DNA of 64,000 nt. Origin: JBALVT01 sp036960305 (lineage in GTDB: Bacteria; Pseudomonadota; Gammaproteobacteria; Pseudomonadales; Halieaceae). The translations under genes were made by a program, and so were the position numbers. Positions 34,385-43,446 of the stretch are shown one piece after another (the first letter of the stretch is position 1; each line of letters opens with the position of its first letter). The stretch lies in assembly GCA_036960305.1 (NCBI GenBank), contig JBALWA010000008.1, positions 45,944-109,943 on the forward strand, written 5' to 3'. The notes under the pieces were generated by a model. It was given only the letters and a program-made list of their open reading frames with translations. It did not search any database and was not told the origin of the DNA.

Positions 34385-35482
34385 TCAACTCACTTTCACG
34401 ACCAATTTGCCAAAGTTCGCGCCCCTAAATAGACCGAGGAAAGCTTCAGGTGCGTTTTCCAGCCCCTCTACCATATGTTCCCGATACTGTATTTTTCCCT
34501 CTGCCATCCACTGACTCACATCACCAATGAATGCAGGGACACGATCGATATAATTACTGACAATAAAGCCCTGCATCTTGATACTGCGCGACAAAATCAG
34601 TCCCTGAAGTGAGCTCATTCGATCGGGGCCCGGCGGTAGTTCAGTCTGGTTGTAATGGGCAATAAGACCGCAAACTGGCACTCTGGCGAAATTATTGAGG
34701 AGTGGCATTACTGCCTCCCAACTCGAGCCGCCAACATTTTCAAAATACACATCAATACCCTTCGGGCAGGCTTCCTTTAATTGTGCGGCCATGTCGTCAT
34801 CGTAGTGGCTTACACAGGCGTCGTAGCCCAGTTCTTTCACAGCGTATTCACACTTTTCTTTAGCACCGGCAATACCCACCACACGACAACCCTTAAGCTT
34901 GGCGATTTGTCCTACAACGGAACCGACCGCGCCAGTTGACGCTGCAAGTACCACGGTCTCACCTGCTTTTGGTTCCCCTAGTTCGAGAAGACCTACATAA
35001 GCGGTTAATCCCGGCATACCTAATACCCCAAGGGCGTAAGAGGGCTTGGTAATTCTGGAATCAACCTTCATCAGGCCTTGACCATTGGATATGCCGTATT
35101 CCTGCCAGCCTGAAGAAGCAAGCACCAATTCACCCTTGGCATATTTCGGATGATGACTTTCTACCACCTCACTCACGGTACCGCCGACCATCACATCACC
35201 CAGCTCCACTCGATCCGAATAGCTCTTGCCTGCGTTCATCCGGCCGCGCATATAAGGGTCTAATGAAAGATAACGGGTGCGTAACAGCATCTCTCCCTCC
35301 CCCACCGCGGGTATCGCGACACTGTCCTGCCGAAAGTTATCCGTACCAGGTTTTCCTACCGGCCGGGAGTCTAGCAATATGCGTCGGTTCATTGCAGGCT
35401 CCGCGGCGGCCAGTGGATTTACTCCAGCAGCTGCTAGTGCCGCAACAGATGCAATTGAAAATTGGCGCCGATTCATGCCCAT
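34385..35482 (-). CDS. NADP-dependent medium-chain oxidoreductase with an apparent Tat signal
   Basis: 365 residues. From about residue 31 (MNRRILLDSRPVGKPG) it is a zinc-free MDR of the leukotriene B4 dehydrogenase/CurA type: LSLDPYMRGRMN, the cofactor site VVLAASTGAVGSVVGQIAKLKG, and VYFENVGGSSWEAVMPLLN. Ahead of this lies an extra 30-residue leader, MNRRQFSIASVAALAAAGVNPLAAAE, with twin arginine, hydrophobic core and an AxA site. GGAGAAGATGA precedes the first ATG, so the leader is likely translated. Normal members are cytosolic; export of a folded, NADP-loaded enzyme by Tat is unusual. Confidence 0.88.
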   Translation of the reverse strand: MGMNRRQFSIASVAALAAAGVNPLAAAEPAMNRRILLDSRPVGKPGTDNFRQDSVAIPAVGEGEMLLRTRYLSLDPYMRGRMNAGKSYSDRVELGDVMVGGTVSEVVESHHPKYAKGELVLASSGWQEYGISNGQGLMKVDSRITKPSYALGVLGMPGLTAYVGLLELGEPKAGETVVLAASTGAVGSVVGQIAKLKGCRVVGIAGAKEKCEYAVKELGYDACVSHYDDDMAAQLKEACPKGIDVYFENVGGSSWEAVMPLLNNFARVPVCGLIAHYNQTELPPGPDRMSSLQGLILSRSIKMQGFIVSNYIDRVPAFIGDVSQWMAEGKIQYREHMVEGLENAPEAFLGLFRGANFGKLVVKVS

Positions 35483-35545
35483 TCATCTTCTCCAGATTGT
35501 ATTAGTTAATGTGAAATCATTCCCCCGGTAAGCATAGACCAGGAT

Positions 35546-35558
35546 GGTTCATTACATT
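35546..35558 (+). repeat. Dispersed motif GGTTCATTACATT
   Basis: Identical to the core of the right arm of the element at 19285-19757 (19740-19752). A one-base variant lies at 62334-62346. Here and at 62 kb it is preceded by GGAT, and the following stretch (ATTCGACCAATTTCAGTTAG) faintly resembles IS6 ends. Confidence 0.4.
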
Positions 35559-35667
35559 GGTGCCTTTAGTATGCACTCATACGTCGATTCGACCAATTTC
35601 AGTTAGTTAGGTTGGAAGTACCATTTGCCACATTATCCAACACACATATGCCATCATTTTAGACAAA

Positions 35668-35696
35668 TTGACATCATTGATAGCAGCCGCTATCAT
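35668..35696 (+). promoter_or_regulatory. Promoter and operator of the FitAB-type pair
   Basis: TTGACA (35668-35673) and TATCAT (35691-35696) are separated by 17 bases, a near-consensus sigma-70 promoter. The near-perfect palindrome TGATAGCAGCCGCTATCA (35678-35695) fills the spacer and the -10 box. A dimeric antitoxin bound there would block RNA polymerase. Confidence 0.65.
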
Positions 35697-35728
35697 TTCT
35701 AGATTCATTAAACATTAAGGGGCAAATC

Positions 35729-35959
35729 ATGCCAAGTCTAAGTGTACGGAAAATAGATGAAGATACTATGCGCCTCTTACGGATACAGGCTGCCAAGCAC
35801 GGTGCCTCCATGGAAGAAGAGGTCCGCCAAATTCTAAAACGTGCTGTTTCAACACCTGAGAGCTTAGGTGATCTTGCAGTCAAGCTATTCAGTCCTGCCT
35901 ATGGCGATGAGGAACTAACCCTACCAGAGCGTGAAATCCATGACCCAGTGAGCTTCTGA
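35729..35959 (+). CDS. FitA/VapB-type ribbon-helix-helix antitoxin
   Basis: 76 residues. SLSVRKIDEDTMRLLRIQAA and HGASMEEEVRQILKRAV form the FitA-like ribbon-helix-helix domain; the tail (LGDLAVKLFSPAYGDEELTL) is the toxin-binding part. AGGGG precedes the ATG. The stop codon touches the start of the PIN toxin gene with no gap. It should bind the palindrome in the promoter as a complex with the toxin. Confidence 0.88.
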   Translation: MPSLSVRKIDEDTMRLLRIQAAKHGASMEEEVRQILKRAVSTPESLGDLAVKLFSPAYGDEELTLPEREIHDPVSF

Positions 35960-36385
35960 ATGATTATCCTGGATACTAATGTTGTCTCCGAATTCATGAC
36001 CTCGCCGCCTGCCAGCCAGGTTCTGGATTGGTTAAATTCTCAAGAAGTTACTTCGTTATATCTATCAACAATCACAGTTGCTGAGATTGGCTACGGCCTT
36101 CGAGCGATGCCGGAAGGTAAACGTCGAAAGTTATTAAGTGAACGTTTTGAACAGTTTGTAAAAGAGGCCTTTACCCAACGAGTTCTATCATTTGATGAAA
36201 GCGCAGCCCGCATTTATGGTGAGGTCATGTGCCATCGAAAGGAAATGGGACGCCCAATGAGCAACCTGGATGGGCAAATTGCAGCAGTTGCCCGGTCAAG
36301 AAGGTTCTGTGTGGCAACCCGAAATATCAAAGATTTTGAACACTGCCAATTAGAACTTATTAATCCATTCAGCACTGTATCCTGA
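35960..36385 (+). CDS. FitB/VapC-type PIN-domain toxin
   Basis: 141 residues. PIN-domain acidic residues are in place: ILDTNVVSEFM (first Asp), TITVAEIGYGL (Glu), and NLDGQIAAVARSRRFCVATRN (late Asp), followed by IKDFEHC with the final Asp. Such toxins are Mg-dependent RNases, usually against initiator tRNA, rRNA or other tRNAs. Translation is coupled to the antitoxin. Confidence 0.9.
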   Translation: MIILDTNVVSEFMTSPPASQVLDWLNSQEVTSLYLSTITVAEIGYGLRAMPEGKRRKLLSERFEQFVKEAFTQRVLSFDESAARIYGEVMCHRKEMGRPMSNLDGQIAAVARSRRFCVATRNIKDFEHCQLELINPFSTVS

Positions 36386-36407
36386 CCAGAACATTTTCCG
36401 GTAGGCG

Positions 36408-37580
36408 TTACAGTATTCGAGTCTCCACTTCCTTGCTATGTAGGACGATGTCCGCGTAATCGCACTCGCCCGGGTTTCGCTGAAAAATGCTATTGGCAAT
36501 CAGCCAGACTTTAACGATGCGAGCCGGGGGCTCCCCCATATATTTCTTGTAGTCAGAATACAGGTTGCGTCGTTCCAGCAACCACTCACCCAGATTGGAC
36601 TGGCCACTGCGTACTACAACGTGATACTCCTTGCCTTTCCAGTTTGGCAGTGGGCAATCATACCCGGTGCCCACCGGCAGGGTACTGCTCCAGTAGTAGG
36701 TTATGTCCCGACCATTTTCAAACTCAATCGCAATGCTCAGATAATCGTGACTGGGCAGGGTATCCTCTCGTAATGTGGCTGGCAGCTGTTCAACGCACCA
36801 GCGCCAGCTGATCTCAGAGGACTCCTCCAGAGGGAGATCCACGGCTTTTTGCAAAATACCGACATCAGACGATGTGCGGCAGTGAATACAAGGCCTACCT
36901 TCATGTGAATGCTTGTCGCGGTAGATCTCAGCCGGCCCTACATTCCACAAGTACTTCCAGCCGACCGGGGTCGTGTCACCCTGCTGCAAGCGATCAAGTT
37001 CACTCTGCAAGCAGCCTTCAAAATCCCCCTGTTCCAGCAGTGATTGTAAGCCGTCTCGCGCCGCGCCAGACCAGCGTACAATCACTATTTTGACCTCTCC
37101 CTGCATGCTGGCGTATACGTCATCGCTCTGCACGCGATTACCGTGTATGTCTGTCCAATCATTGGGAAAGTAATTGCCGAATTGTAGAGCTCCGCTGTAT
37201 CCAGCGACAAATGAGTGGCTGTTACGCGTTCCTCTGAATAGCTCGCCCTGGTCACCAATCTTGCACCAGACCTGAAGTGCTGGGCGAACGTAAATATCGA
37301 GAAACCTGTTCGCGTAAACTCGCCCCTCGATAAAATAAGTCACTTCATCGCCGCAATCCAGCGACATGTCTGAGACAACCCAGGGCACCTGCGAGCCCGG
37401 CATGGAAAGCCATATAGCATCACGTACCGAGCCATCGCTTGCGCTGCCCAATAATGCCTGCATTTCCCTTTCAAACTTATCCAAGTCAGGCGCGGGCTCG
37501 ACTTGAGAGCGCAGTCGACGGCCAAGGGCTTTGGCGGTAAGTTTCCCGGCGACAGTTAGGTCGGTCAGCATTCCAGCCAT
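36408..37580 (-). CDS. DUF3047 domain protein
   Basis: 390 residues. The C-terminal half (about 235-385) fits DUF3047: SSEISWRWCVEQLPATLRED, HDYLSIAIEFENG, DITYYWSSTLPVG, EYHVVVRSGQSNLGEWLLER, RNLYSDYKKYMGEPP and a terminal DYADIVL. The N-terminal half (about 40-200) has beta-sandwich-like patterns (GDEVTYFIEGRVYANRFLDI, VRPALQVWCKIGDQGELF, GNYFPNDWTDIHGNRVQSDD), probably carbohydrate-binding-like, but unassigned. No signal peptide is visible, whereas many DUF3047 proteins are exported. The function is unknown. Confidence 0.75.
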   Translation of the reverse strand: MAGMLTDLTVAGKLTAKALGRRLRSQVEPAPDLDKFEREMQALLGSASDGSVRDAIWLSMPGSQVPWVVSDMSLDCGDEVTYFIEGRVYANRFLDIYVRPALQVWCKIGDQGELFRGTRNSHSFVAGYSGALQFGNYFPNDWTDIHGNRVQSDDVYASMQGEVKIVIVRWSGAARDGLQSLLEQGDFEGCLQSELDRLQQGDTTPVGWKYLWNVGPAEIYRDKHSHEGRPCIHCRTSSDVGILQKAVDLPLEESSEISWRWCVEQLPATLREDTLPSHDYLSIAIEFENGRDITYYWSSTLPVGTGYDCPLPNWKGKEYHVVVRSGQSNLGEWLLERRNLYSDYKKYMGEPPARIVKVWLIANSIFQRNPGECDYADIVLHSKEVETRIL

Positions 37581-37738
37581 GATGAATTCTTCTTGAAGTT
37601 ATATCGTTTCCAGCATAACCCAATATACTCAGCTGAGACTACCGGCAAGGGTTCTGGCGAGTTGACTCATTAAAGCAATTGATATCTACCACCTGTACTC
37701 AAGCCACCGCCCTGCTCCGTTCGCCATGCATCGGTCAC

Positions 37739-38185
37739 TTAAAGCGGCAGCTCTGTGGTGTACTTAATCTCCTCCATCACAAACCCCGCTGTTACGTCGA
37801 AAAAATCCACGCTGATCAGCTCCTTGTACAGTCGGTCGTAGTCCGGCATATCCCTGACTATCGCTTTGAGCAAATAATCGGCCTCACCTCCCATGCGGTA
37901 GACTTCCAGGATGCCGGGGATACCCTCCACGACACCCCTAAACTTCCTGGCCCACTTCTCATTGTGCTGGCTGGTTTTTATCGAAATAAATACGGTGAGA
38001 GAAAGGCCCAGAGCTGCCGCGTCCAGGAGGGTTACCTGTCCGCGAATAACCCCCTCATGTTCAAGTTTCTGAATCCTACGCCAACAGGCGGACTTTGAGA
38101 TACCCACCTGCTCCGCCAGGTCACCGACAGACAGCGAGGCATCCTTCTGCAAACGGGACAATATGTCCTTATCCGTTTTATTCAC
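37739..38185 (-). CDS. Lrp/AsnC family transcriptional regulator
   Basis: 148 residues with a GTG start. The N-terminal helix-turn-helix (DKDILSRLQKDASLSVGDLA, then VGISKSACWRRIQKLEHEGV) and the C-terminal RAM domain (LGLSLTVFISIKTSQHNEKW to EVYRMGGEADYLLKAIV) are both complete. It is divergent from the class V aminotransferase across 177 bases, the usual geometry for an AsnC-type regulator and its amino-acid metabolism target. Confidence 0.92.
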   Translation of the reverse strand: MNKTDKDILSRLQKDASLSVGDLAEQVGISKSACWRRIQKLEHEGVIRGQVTLLDAAALGLSLTVFISIKTSQHNEKWARKFRGVVEGIPGILEVYRMGGEADYLLKAIVRDMPDYDRLYKELISVDFFDVTAGFVMEEIKYTTELPL

Positions 38186-38362
38186 GCTTTACACCTTGCC
38201 TTGTATTCACGAAAGCCAGTAAAAACACTATATCGTTCCGCTATTATGCAGTATTCCGGTATTTTGTACCACTCAGAAGACGTATTGAGTGCTAGATAGA
38301 GACAATGTTCCTCCCATATCTTCCTACCATAGACTCCTGATTAAGTAGCCTGGAAGAACCCA

Positions 38363-40057
38363 ATGAGCACCCTGATCCACCACATCCGCAATTCCGTTAT
38401 AGGCGACAAACGCAGCATACAGACCCCTTTTGGTCAGAAGCCCCTGGTCTACGCGGATTACACGGCCAGCGGACGCAGCCTGGGTTTTATAGAAGACTAT
38501 ATTCGCGAACAGGTGCTGCCCTTTTATGCCAACACACACACCGAAACTTCATTTACCGGTGCGCAGACAAGCGCCTATCGAGAGCAGGCCCGCCAGCAGA
38601 TCAGGTCTGCACTCAATGGCAGAGAGGAAGACCAGGTTATTTTCTGTGGCCCCGGCGCCACGGCGGCAATAAATAAACTGCTGGATATTCTCAACCTGCG
38701 CCTGCCGAAAGACCTGTCACAGCGCTATGAGCTTGAATCAAGAATACCCAGCGAAGAGCGGCCCGTAGTTTTCATTGGCCCCTATGAACACCACTCCAAC
38801 GAACTGCCCTGGCGTGAAAGCATTGCCGATGTTGTCTCCATCCCGCTGAACGCTTCTGGCCAAATTGATCTGGAGGTACTGGAGGAGCAGCTATGCACTT
38901 ACGCCACTCGTCCTTTGCTCATTGGCAGTTTCTCAGCCGCCTCAAATGTTACCGGCATCAAAAGTGATGTACCTGCTGTCACTGCTGTACTGAAGAGCCA
39001 TAACGCGCTGGCCTTTTGGGATTATGCCGCAGCGGCCCCTTACGTAAGTATCGATATGAATGGCGCCACACCACTGGACGCCGTGTTTATCTCTCCGCAC
39101 AAGTTTATCGGCGGGCCGGGCACCCCCGGATTACTGGTAGTGAAAAAATCCATACTCAACAACAGCGTACCGGCAGTTGTCGGTGGCGGCACCGTGGTTT
39201 ACGTGACACCCGAGGGCCATCGATTTATCGAGGACCACGAGCGCCGGGAAGAAGGTGGCACACCCGCCATCGTCGAGTCTATTCGCGCAGGACTCGTATT
39301 CAAGCTGCAACAGGAAGTGGGCACCGATGAGATTGAGCGGCGCGAGACCGACTTCGCGCAACGGGCTGTCGCGCGCTTCAAGGCCTGTCCCAACCTGGAG
39401 ATTATGGGCAATCCTGATGCCGAGCGTTTGTCTATCATGTCCCTGCGTTTCAAACACGGCGCCAAAGATCTGCACTACGGTTTTGTCGCATCCCTGCTCA
39501 ACGACTTGTTCGGCATTCAGGTACGCGGCGGCTGCTCCTGCGCCGGCCCCTACGGCCATAGCCTACTGGGAATGGATATGGATTACAGCAGAGCGATTGA
39601 GTCAGAGATTGAACAGGGAGCCATGGTTCTGAGGCCAGGCTGGGTGCGACTCAACTTCAACTACTTCATCGCCGATGAAGAGTTCGAGTACCTTGTGCGT
39701 GCGATAGAGCTGGTAGCCCGATACGGCTGGAGGCTTCTGCCCTTCTACCACTTCGATACCACAGCTGCGATCTGGCGGTTCCAGGGTCAGCACAGTGCTA
39801 CGATCAAAAGCCTGGAGACACTGCAATTCGTCGACTACTGCGAGCGCACTCAGGCAAGCAAGCAAGCTACCGTGGGCCTCGCGGGACACTGCGACCAGGC
39901 CGAGCGAGAATTACGCATGGATAATCGCGCTGGTGAGATGTCGGTACTCGAACTAAGAGAAGAGAGCGAGCGACTGCGCTGGTTTGTTTTGCCGCAGGAG
40001 TTAAGTGCCGAGTTGAAAGCGCAGACCCACACAGGATGCCAGGCGATGCTAAACTAG
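38363..40057 (+). CDS. Class V aminotransferase (cysteine desulfurase-like fold)
   Basis: 564 residues. PLP residues: EHHSN at 142-146, AFWDYAAAAPY (D220) and ISPHKFIGGPG with the Schiff-base lysine K247. TGAQTSAYREQARQQIR is typical of the class V set annotated as aminotransferase or selenocysteine lyase-like. A Cys-rich loop RGGCSCAGPYGH occurs near 390-402. The C-terminal 110 residues extend beyond the usual 400-450-residue family length. It is divergent from the AsnC-type regulator, which suggests an amino-acid substrate. Whether it desulfurates, deaminates or epimerises is not decidable here. Confidence 0.87.
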   Translation: MSTLIHHIRNSVIGDKRSIQTPFGQKPLVYADYTASGRSLGFIEDYIREQVLPFYANTHTETSFTGAQTSAYREQARQQIRSALNGREEDQVIFCGPGATAAINKLLDILNLRLPKDLSQRYELESRIPSEERPVVFIGPYEHHSNELPWRESIADVVSIPLNASGQIDLEVLEEQLCTYATRPLLIGSFSAASNVTGIKSDVPAVTAVLKSHNALAFWDYAAAAPYVSIDMNGATPLDAVFISPHKFIGGPGTPGLLVVKKSILNNSVPAVVGGGTVVYVTPEGHRFIEDHERREEGGTPAIVESIRAGLVFKLQQEVGTDEIERRETDFAQRAVARFKACPNLEIMGNPDAERLSIMSLRFKHGAKDLHYGFVASLLNDLFGIQVRGGCSCAGPYGHSLLGMDMDYSRAIESEIEQGAMVLRPGWVRLNFNYFIADEEFEYLVRAIELVARYGWRLLPFYHFDTTAAIWRFQGQHSATIKSLETLQFVDYCERTQASKQATVGLAGHCDQAERELRMDNRAGEMSVLELREESERLRWFVLPQELSAELKAQTHTGCQAMLN

Positions 40058-40094
40058 CCTGACAGGTATCCGCAAAATGATTGGAGACATAACT

Positions 40095-40754
40095 ATGAAC
40101 GAGCAACCCCTGACCCTCGGCGCCATTTTATATCCGGGCTTCGAGATGCTGGATCTCTTCGGTCCTTTGGAAATGTTCTCTATGGTACCCAAAGAGCAAT
40201 TAACTATAGTTATGATCGCCGAGCAGGCGGGCCCTGTACCTGCCGCGCTGGGTATGGATATTGCTGGCCCAAAAGTCATCGCCGATTACAGTTTCATGGA
40301 CGCCCCGCCGCTGGATCTCCTATTGCTTCCTGGCGGGGTCGGCACAATTCCTGAGCTGGATAACCCCCGCATGCTGGAGTTTCTGGCGAAGCGGAGCAAG
40401 AGCGCAAAAATCACCGCCTCAGTTTGCTCTGGCTCTGCGCTCTTAGCGAAGGCTGGAGTACTGGATGGGCATCGAGCCACGTCCAATAAGCAATTGTTCG
40501 CTCTTGCTACCAACCAATCTGATAAAGTTACCTGGGTCGAAGCCGCACGTTGGGTTGACGATGGCCCCGTGGTAACTTCATCCGGAGTCTCGGCAGGAAC
40601 AGACATGGGAGTGGCGATCATCCAGCGACTCTGGGGCGACGACATGGCCCATAGGGTAGCCGAATTTGCAGAGTACACCTGGCACAAGGATGCGGACAAG
40701 GATCCTTTCGTCTCAGAACTCAATAAGGCAGCGGGGGCTATGGGATTGGTCTGA
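40095..40754 (+). CDS. DJ-1/PfpI family protein
   Basis: 219 residues from the ATG at 40095 (GGAGA in front); the in-frame ATG at 40077 is less likely. TLGAILYPGFEMLDLFGPLE is the typical start of isonitrile hydratase/ThiJ-like members, and SVCSGSALLAKAGVLDG contains the nucleophilic Cys elbow. WVDDGPVVTSSGVSAGTDM is the end of the glutamine-amidotransferase-like core. There is no AraC-type DNA-binding extension. It follows the aminotransferase by 37 bases on the same strand and may be co-transcribed. Confidence 0.88.
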   Translation: MNEQPLTLGAILYPGFEMLDLFGPLEMFSMVPKEQLTIVMIAEQAGPVPAALGMDIAGPKVIADYSFMDAPPLDLLLLPGGVGTIPELDNPRMLEFLAKRSKSAKITASVCSGSALLAKAGVLDGHRATSNKQLFALATNQSDKVTWVEAARWVDDGPVVTSSGVSAGTDMGVAIIQRLWGDDMAHRVAEFAEYTWHKDADKDPFVSELNKAAGAMGLV

Positions 40755-40917
40755 AGGTCAGATCAGTTCAAGGCGGGCGTACAGGCCCTGCTGGACGACG
40801 AGGACACCGGTAGGCCCGTGACACTGTGCAGCTGATGTCGGTCATCGACGGTGAAGCTTTCGCGCGTGCAGACGCGCCCAGATTGAAGCGATAGCAGAGC
40901 CAAACGGCATTGGAAAT

Positions 40918-43443
40918 ATGCTATATTTTCTCACTATGATTAGGCACCCGAAATTCCTGTTCCCGCTGCTGCCACCTGCACTGCTATCGCTAGCTGCCTG
41001 CGGCGGTGGTGGTGGCTCCGGCGGAAGTTCGGCGGCAGATAGCAGCAGCCAAAGTGCAGCGACGCCCCGTGCCGAGGTGACTTACTACAGCGCGGCAAAA
41101 CCACTACTCGATCGCTATTGCGTGTCCTGTCACAATGACAGTGGCGTGGCCCCTTTTCCACTGTCCGAGTACCAGCAGGTTTACAGCAAACGGTCGGCGC
41201 TGATCTATGTGCTGGAAAGCGCCACCATGCCACCCATTGGCTACGCCGATTTGGGGCCCAGCGAGAGTCAGTTACTTCTCGACTGGCTAGACGCTGGGGC
41301 GCCAAAAGGTGATGAATCGCAAACACCCACTCGCCCCCTGGCTGACAATCTCACCTACCAGGGTGATACCCGCCGCATAATCGAAGAAAAGTGCCTGGGC
41401 TGTCATGTGGAAGGCGATATAGCCCCCTTCCCGCTGGATGATTATGACAAGGTGCACGCGGTTGGCGCCGCCGCCGCTTTTTCCATTCGCAATGGCACCA
41501 TGCCGCCCTGGCCGCCAACCAGAGGGTTCACCCCTCTCGCCAATGAGCGAGCCCTGAGCGACTCTGAAAAACACGTATTGCTCAGTTGGTTGGAAGGCGA
41601 CATGGCCGAGGGCAACCCGGCCGACTATCAGCCCCCTGAATTAAAGGAGGAGCTCACACCTCCAGACTTTAACTTGCAAGTACAACTCCCAGAAGCCTAC
41701 ACGCCCACACTGCGCCCGGACGACCACCGCTGCTTTGCAATTGACTGGCCGCTGGATGAATTCGCCTACGTCACGGCAGCAAGCGTTAAACCAGACCAGA
41801 AAGATGAAGTGCACCACGTGATCGTCTCCATCGTTGAGCCGGAAGATGTTCATCTGTATGCCGATGCAAGTGGCGAAGACGGACGGCCAGGATGGTACTG
41901 CCTGGGCATGGGCGGCCTGCCTGGGGCCCCCTTTACGCGGCAGATTGGCGGCTGGGTGCCCGGTGCAGGCCGTGAACCTGCGCCCGAGGGAACCGGCATC
42001 GGAGTCAAACCCGGCTCACTTATGATTGTGCAAATGCATTACAACACGCTGGTAGCGCAACCGACGCCGGACCAGTCCACCATACTGATCGCCACCGCCG
42101 AGAGCGTGGAACGCCCCGCCCGGAGCTTCCTGATCACCCGCCCCGAACTGCTCCAACCCGGGGGTATGCCCATTCCCGCCGGTGACCCCAGGGTTCAGCA
42201 CGAGGCCACCTTACCGGCCTACGCACTGGCCCTGGTCTTTGGCCAAGACCTGGACATTAATCCAGCTGATCCCTGGGCAATACACCAAAGCCTTTTGCAC
42301 ATGCACAACCTGGGCACCCAGGCGCGCTCCACCCTGATCAGGGCCGACGGCACTGAACAGGTACTGGTGGATATTCGCGACTGGGATTTCAACTGGCAGG
42401 GCACCTACAATTTTGAGCGCGAGGTGCTGGTCCAGCCCACTGACCTCATCAAACTGGAATGCACCTGGGACAACAGCCAGGAAAACCAGCCCTTTGTTGA
42501 TGGCGAGCAGTTGGTCAGCCAGTATGTCGAATGGGGAGACGGTAGTGGCGACGAGATGTGCCTCATGTCGCTACTGATGACCAAACCCAAACCGGACTAT
42601 GACTACAGTTATCAACCCGGCTTACACCTGGAGTCTCCTGCCTATAGAGACCGGTTTGCCCCGGGCGACCTGGTACCACTGAAACTCGTCCTCAATAATT
42701 TCACCCTGCAAGATCCTGCGGAGCACAGTCACGACAACACGCAACATGACGGCACGCACAGTACCGCTACAGATGATCACAGCACCGTGTTCAGGGGGCA
42801 TTACCATGTCTACCTCGACAACCCGGAGGATGATGCGGAACATCTCACTGCATGGGATGACAGCTATTACTTCCAACTGCCAGGCGATATTGAGCCAGGC
42901 CTGCACACCCTGCGGGTTAATTTGCGCAGCGAGGATCACCATGCCCTGGGGATAGAGCAGGAAGTGCAAATTGAGGTCGTCAATGACACTGAGCTGGAAC
43001 GCCTCGACCTGGTGGATGTCAATGGTTGGTCTATACAGGCGGCAGAGGATGACAGCCTGGTCGGGCACCGGCCCGCCACCGTGGACTGCCCGGATAACAG
43101 CTGGTACAACGAAGACGATGCCCTGGAAGTCGAAACCGGGTATTGCAACTACCTGTCGCTGTCCCAGCCCAGCAAAGTGGATATACAAACCGGAGAGACG
43201 TTACACCTGGTGTTGTGGCACGGCGACCTGGCCTTTGAAGCGCCTGCCAGCTCTCACGTTGCCATCAGCATTGCCGGCAACATTGTCTGGGAAGCCGATG
43301 TCGAGATCCCCGCAGATGCGGAAATTTTTGATGTACGGGTGCCACTGGATTTCAGCGCGCCAAGCGGCAGTACCATCGAATATCACCTGCACAATCACGG
43401 CTATAATTCCTGGACTCTGTTACAACTGGAACTGGAGCGCTAG
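40918..43443 (+). CDS. Lipoprotein with two c-type haem sites fused to a PHM-like copper monooxygenase
   Basis: 841 residues. A lipoprotein signal ends in LSLAAC (lipid Cys at 28) followed by a Gly/Ser linker. Haem sites CVSCH (68-72) and CLGCH (159-163) each lie in a repeat unit of about 90 residues with MPP further on. From about 250 comes a copper type II, ascorbate-dependent monooxygenase-like module with all six expected copper ligands: HH (299-300), MHY (H374), HMHNLG (H461, H463) and EMC (M547). A third beta-rich domain (about 600-841) has a His-rich loop near 610-625. It is the first gene of a five-gene operon; the next start is 3 bases away. It probably hydroxylates a substrate at the cell envelope with electrons fed through its own haems. 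Confidence 0.82.
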   Translation: MLYFLTMIRHPKFLFPLLPPALLSLAACGGGGGSGGSSAADSSSQSAATPRAEVTYYSAAKPLLDRYCVSCHNDSGVAPFPLSEYQQVYSKRSALIYVLESATMPPIGYADLGPSESQLLLDWLDAGAPKGDESQTPTRPLADNLTYQGDTRRIIEEKCLGCHVEGDIAPFPLDDYDKVHAVGAAAAFSIRNGTMPPWPPTRGFTPLANERALSDSEKHVLLSWLEGDMAEGNPADYQPPELKEELTPPDFNLQVQLPEAYTPTLRPDDHRCFAIDWPLDEFAYVTAASVKPDQKDEVHHVIVSIVEPEDVHLYADASGEDGRPGWYCLGMGGLPGAPFTRQIGGWVPGAGREPAPEGTGIGVKPGSLMIVQMHYNTLVAQPTPDQSTILIATAESVERPARSFLITRPELLQPGGMPIPAGDPRVQHEATLPAYALALVFGQDLDINPADPWAIHQSLLHMHNLGTQARSTLIRADGTEQVLVDIRDWDFNWQGTYNFEREVLVQPTDLIKLECTWDNSQENQPFVDGEQLVSQYVEWGDGSGDEMCLMSLLMTKPKPDYDYSYQPGLHLESPAYRDRFAPGDLVPLKLVLNNFTLQDPAEHSHDNTQHDGTHSTATDDHSTVFRGHYHVYLDNPEDDAEHLTAWDDSYYFQLPGDIEPGLHTLRVNLRSEDHHALGIEQEVQIEVVNDTELERLDLVDVNGWSIQAAEDDSLVGHRPATVDCPDNSWYNEDDALEVETGYCNYLSLSQPSKVDIQTGETLHLVLWHGDLAFEAPASSHVAISIAGNIVWEADVEIPADAEIFDVRVPLDFSAPSGSTIEYHLHNHGYNSWTLLQLELER

Positions 43444-43446
43444 GTT

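Noticed and set aside
39131..39559. 142-codon minus-strand frame inside the class V aminotransferase gene
   Set aside because: Fully antisense to a well-conserved PLP enzyme; Ala/Gly-rich as expected for a shadow frame.
42622..43188. 188-codon minus-strand frame inside the haem-copper gene
   Set aside because: Antisense to a conserved domain and without a recognisable domain or ribosome site.
40918..43443. Simple dihaem cytochrome c peroxidase-like protein
   Set aside because: The C-terminal part carries the complete PHM copper-ligand set and no peroxidase features.
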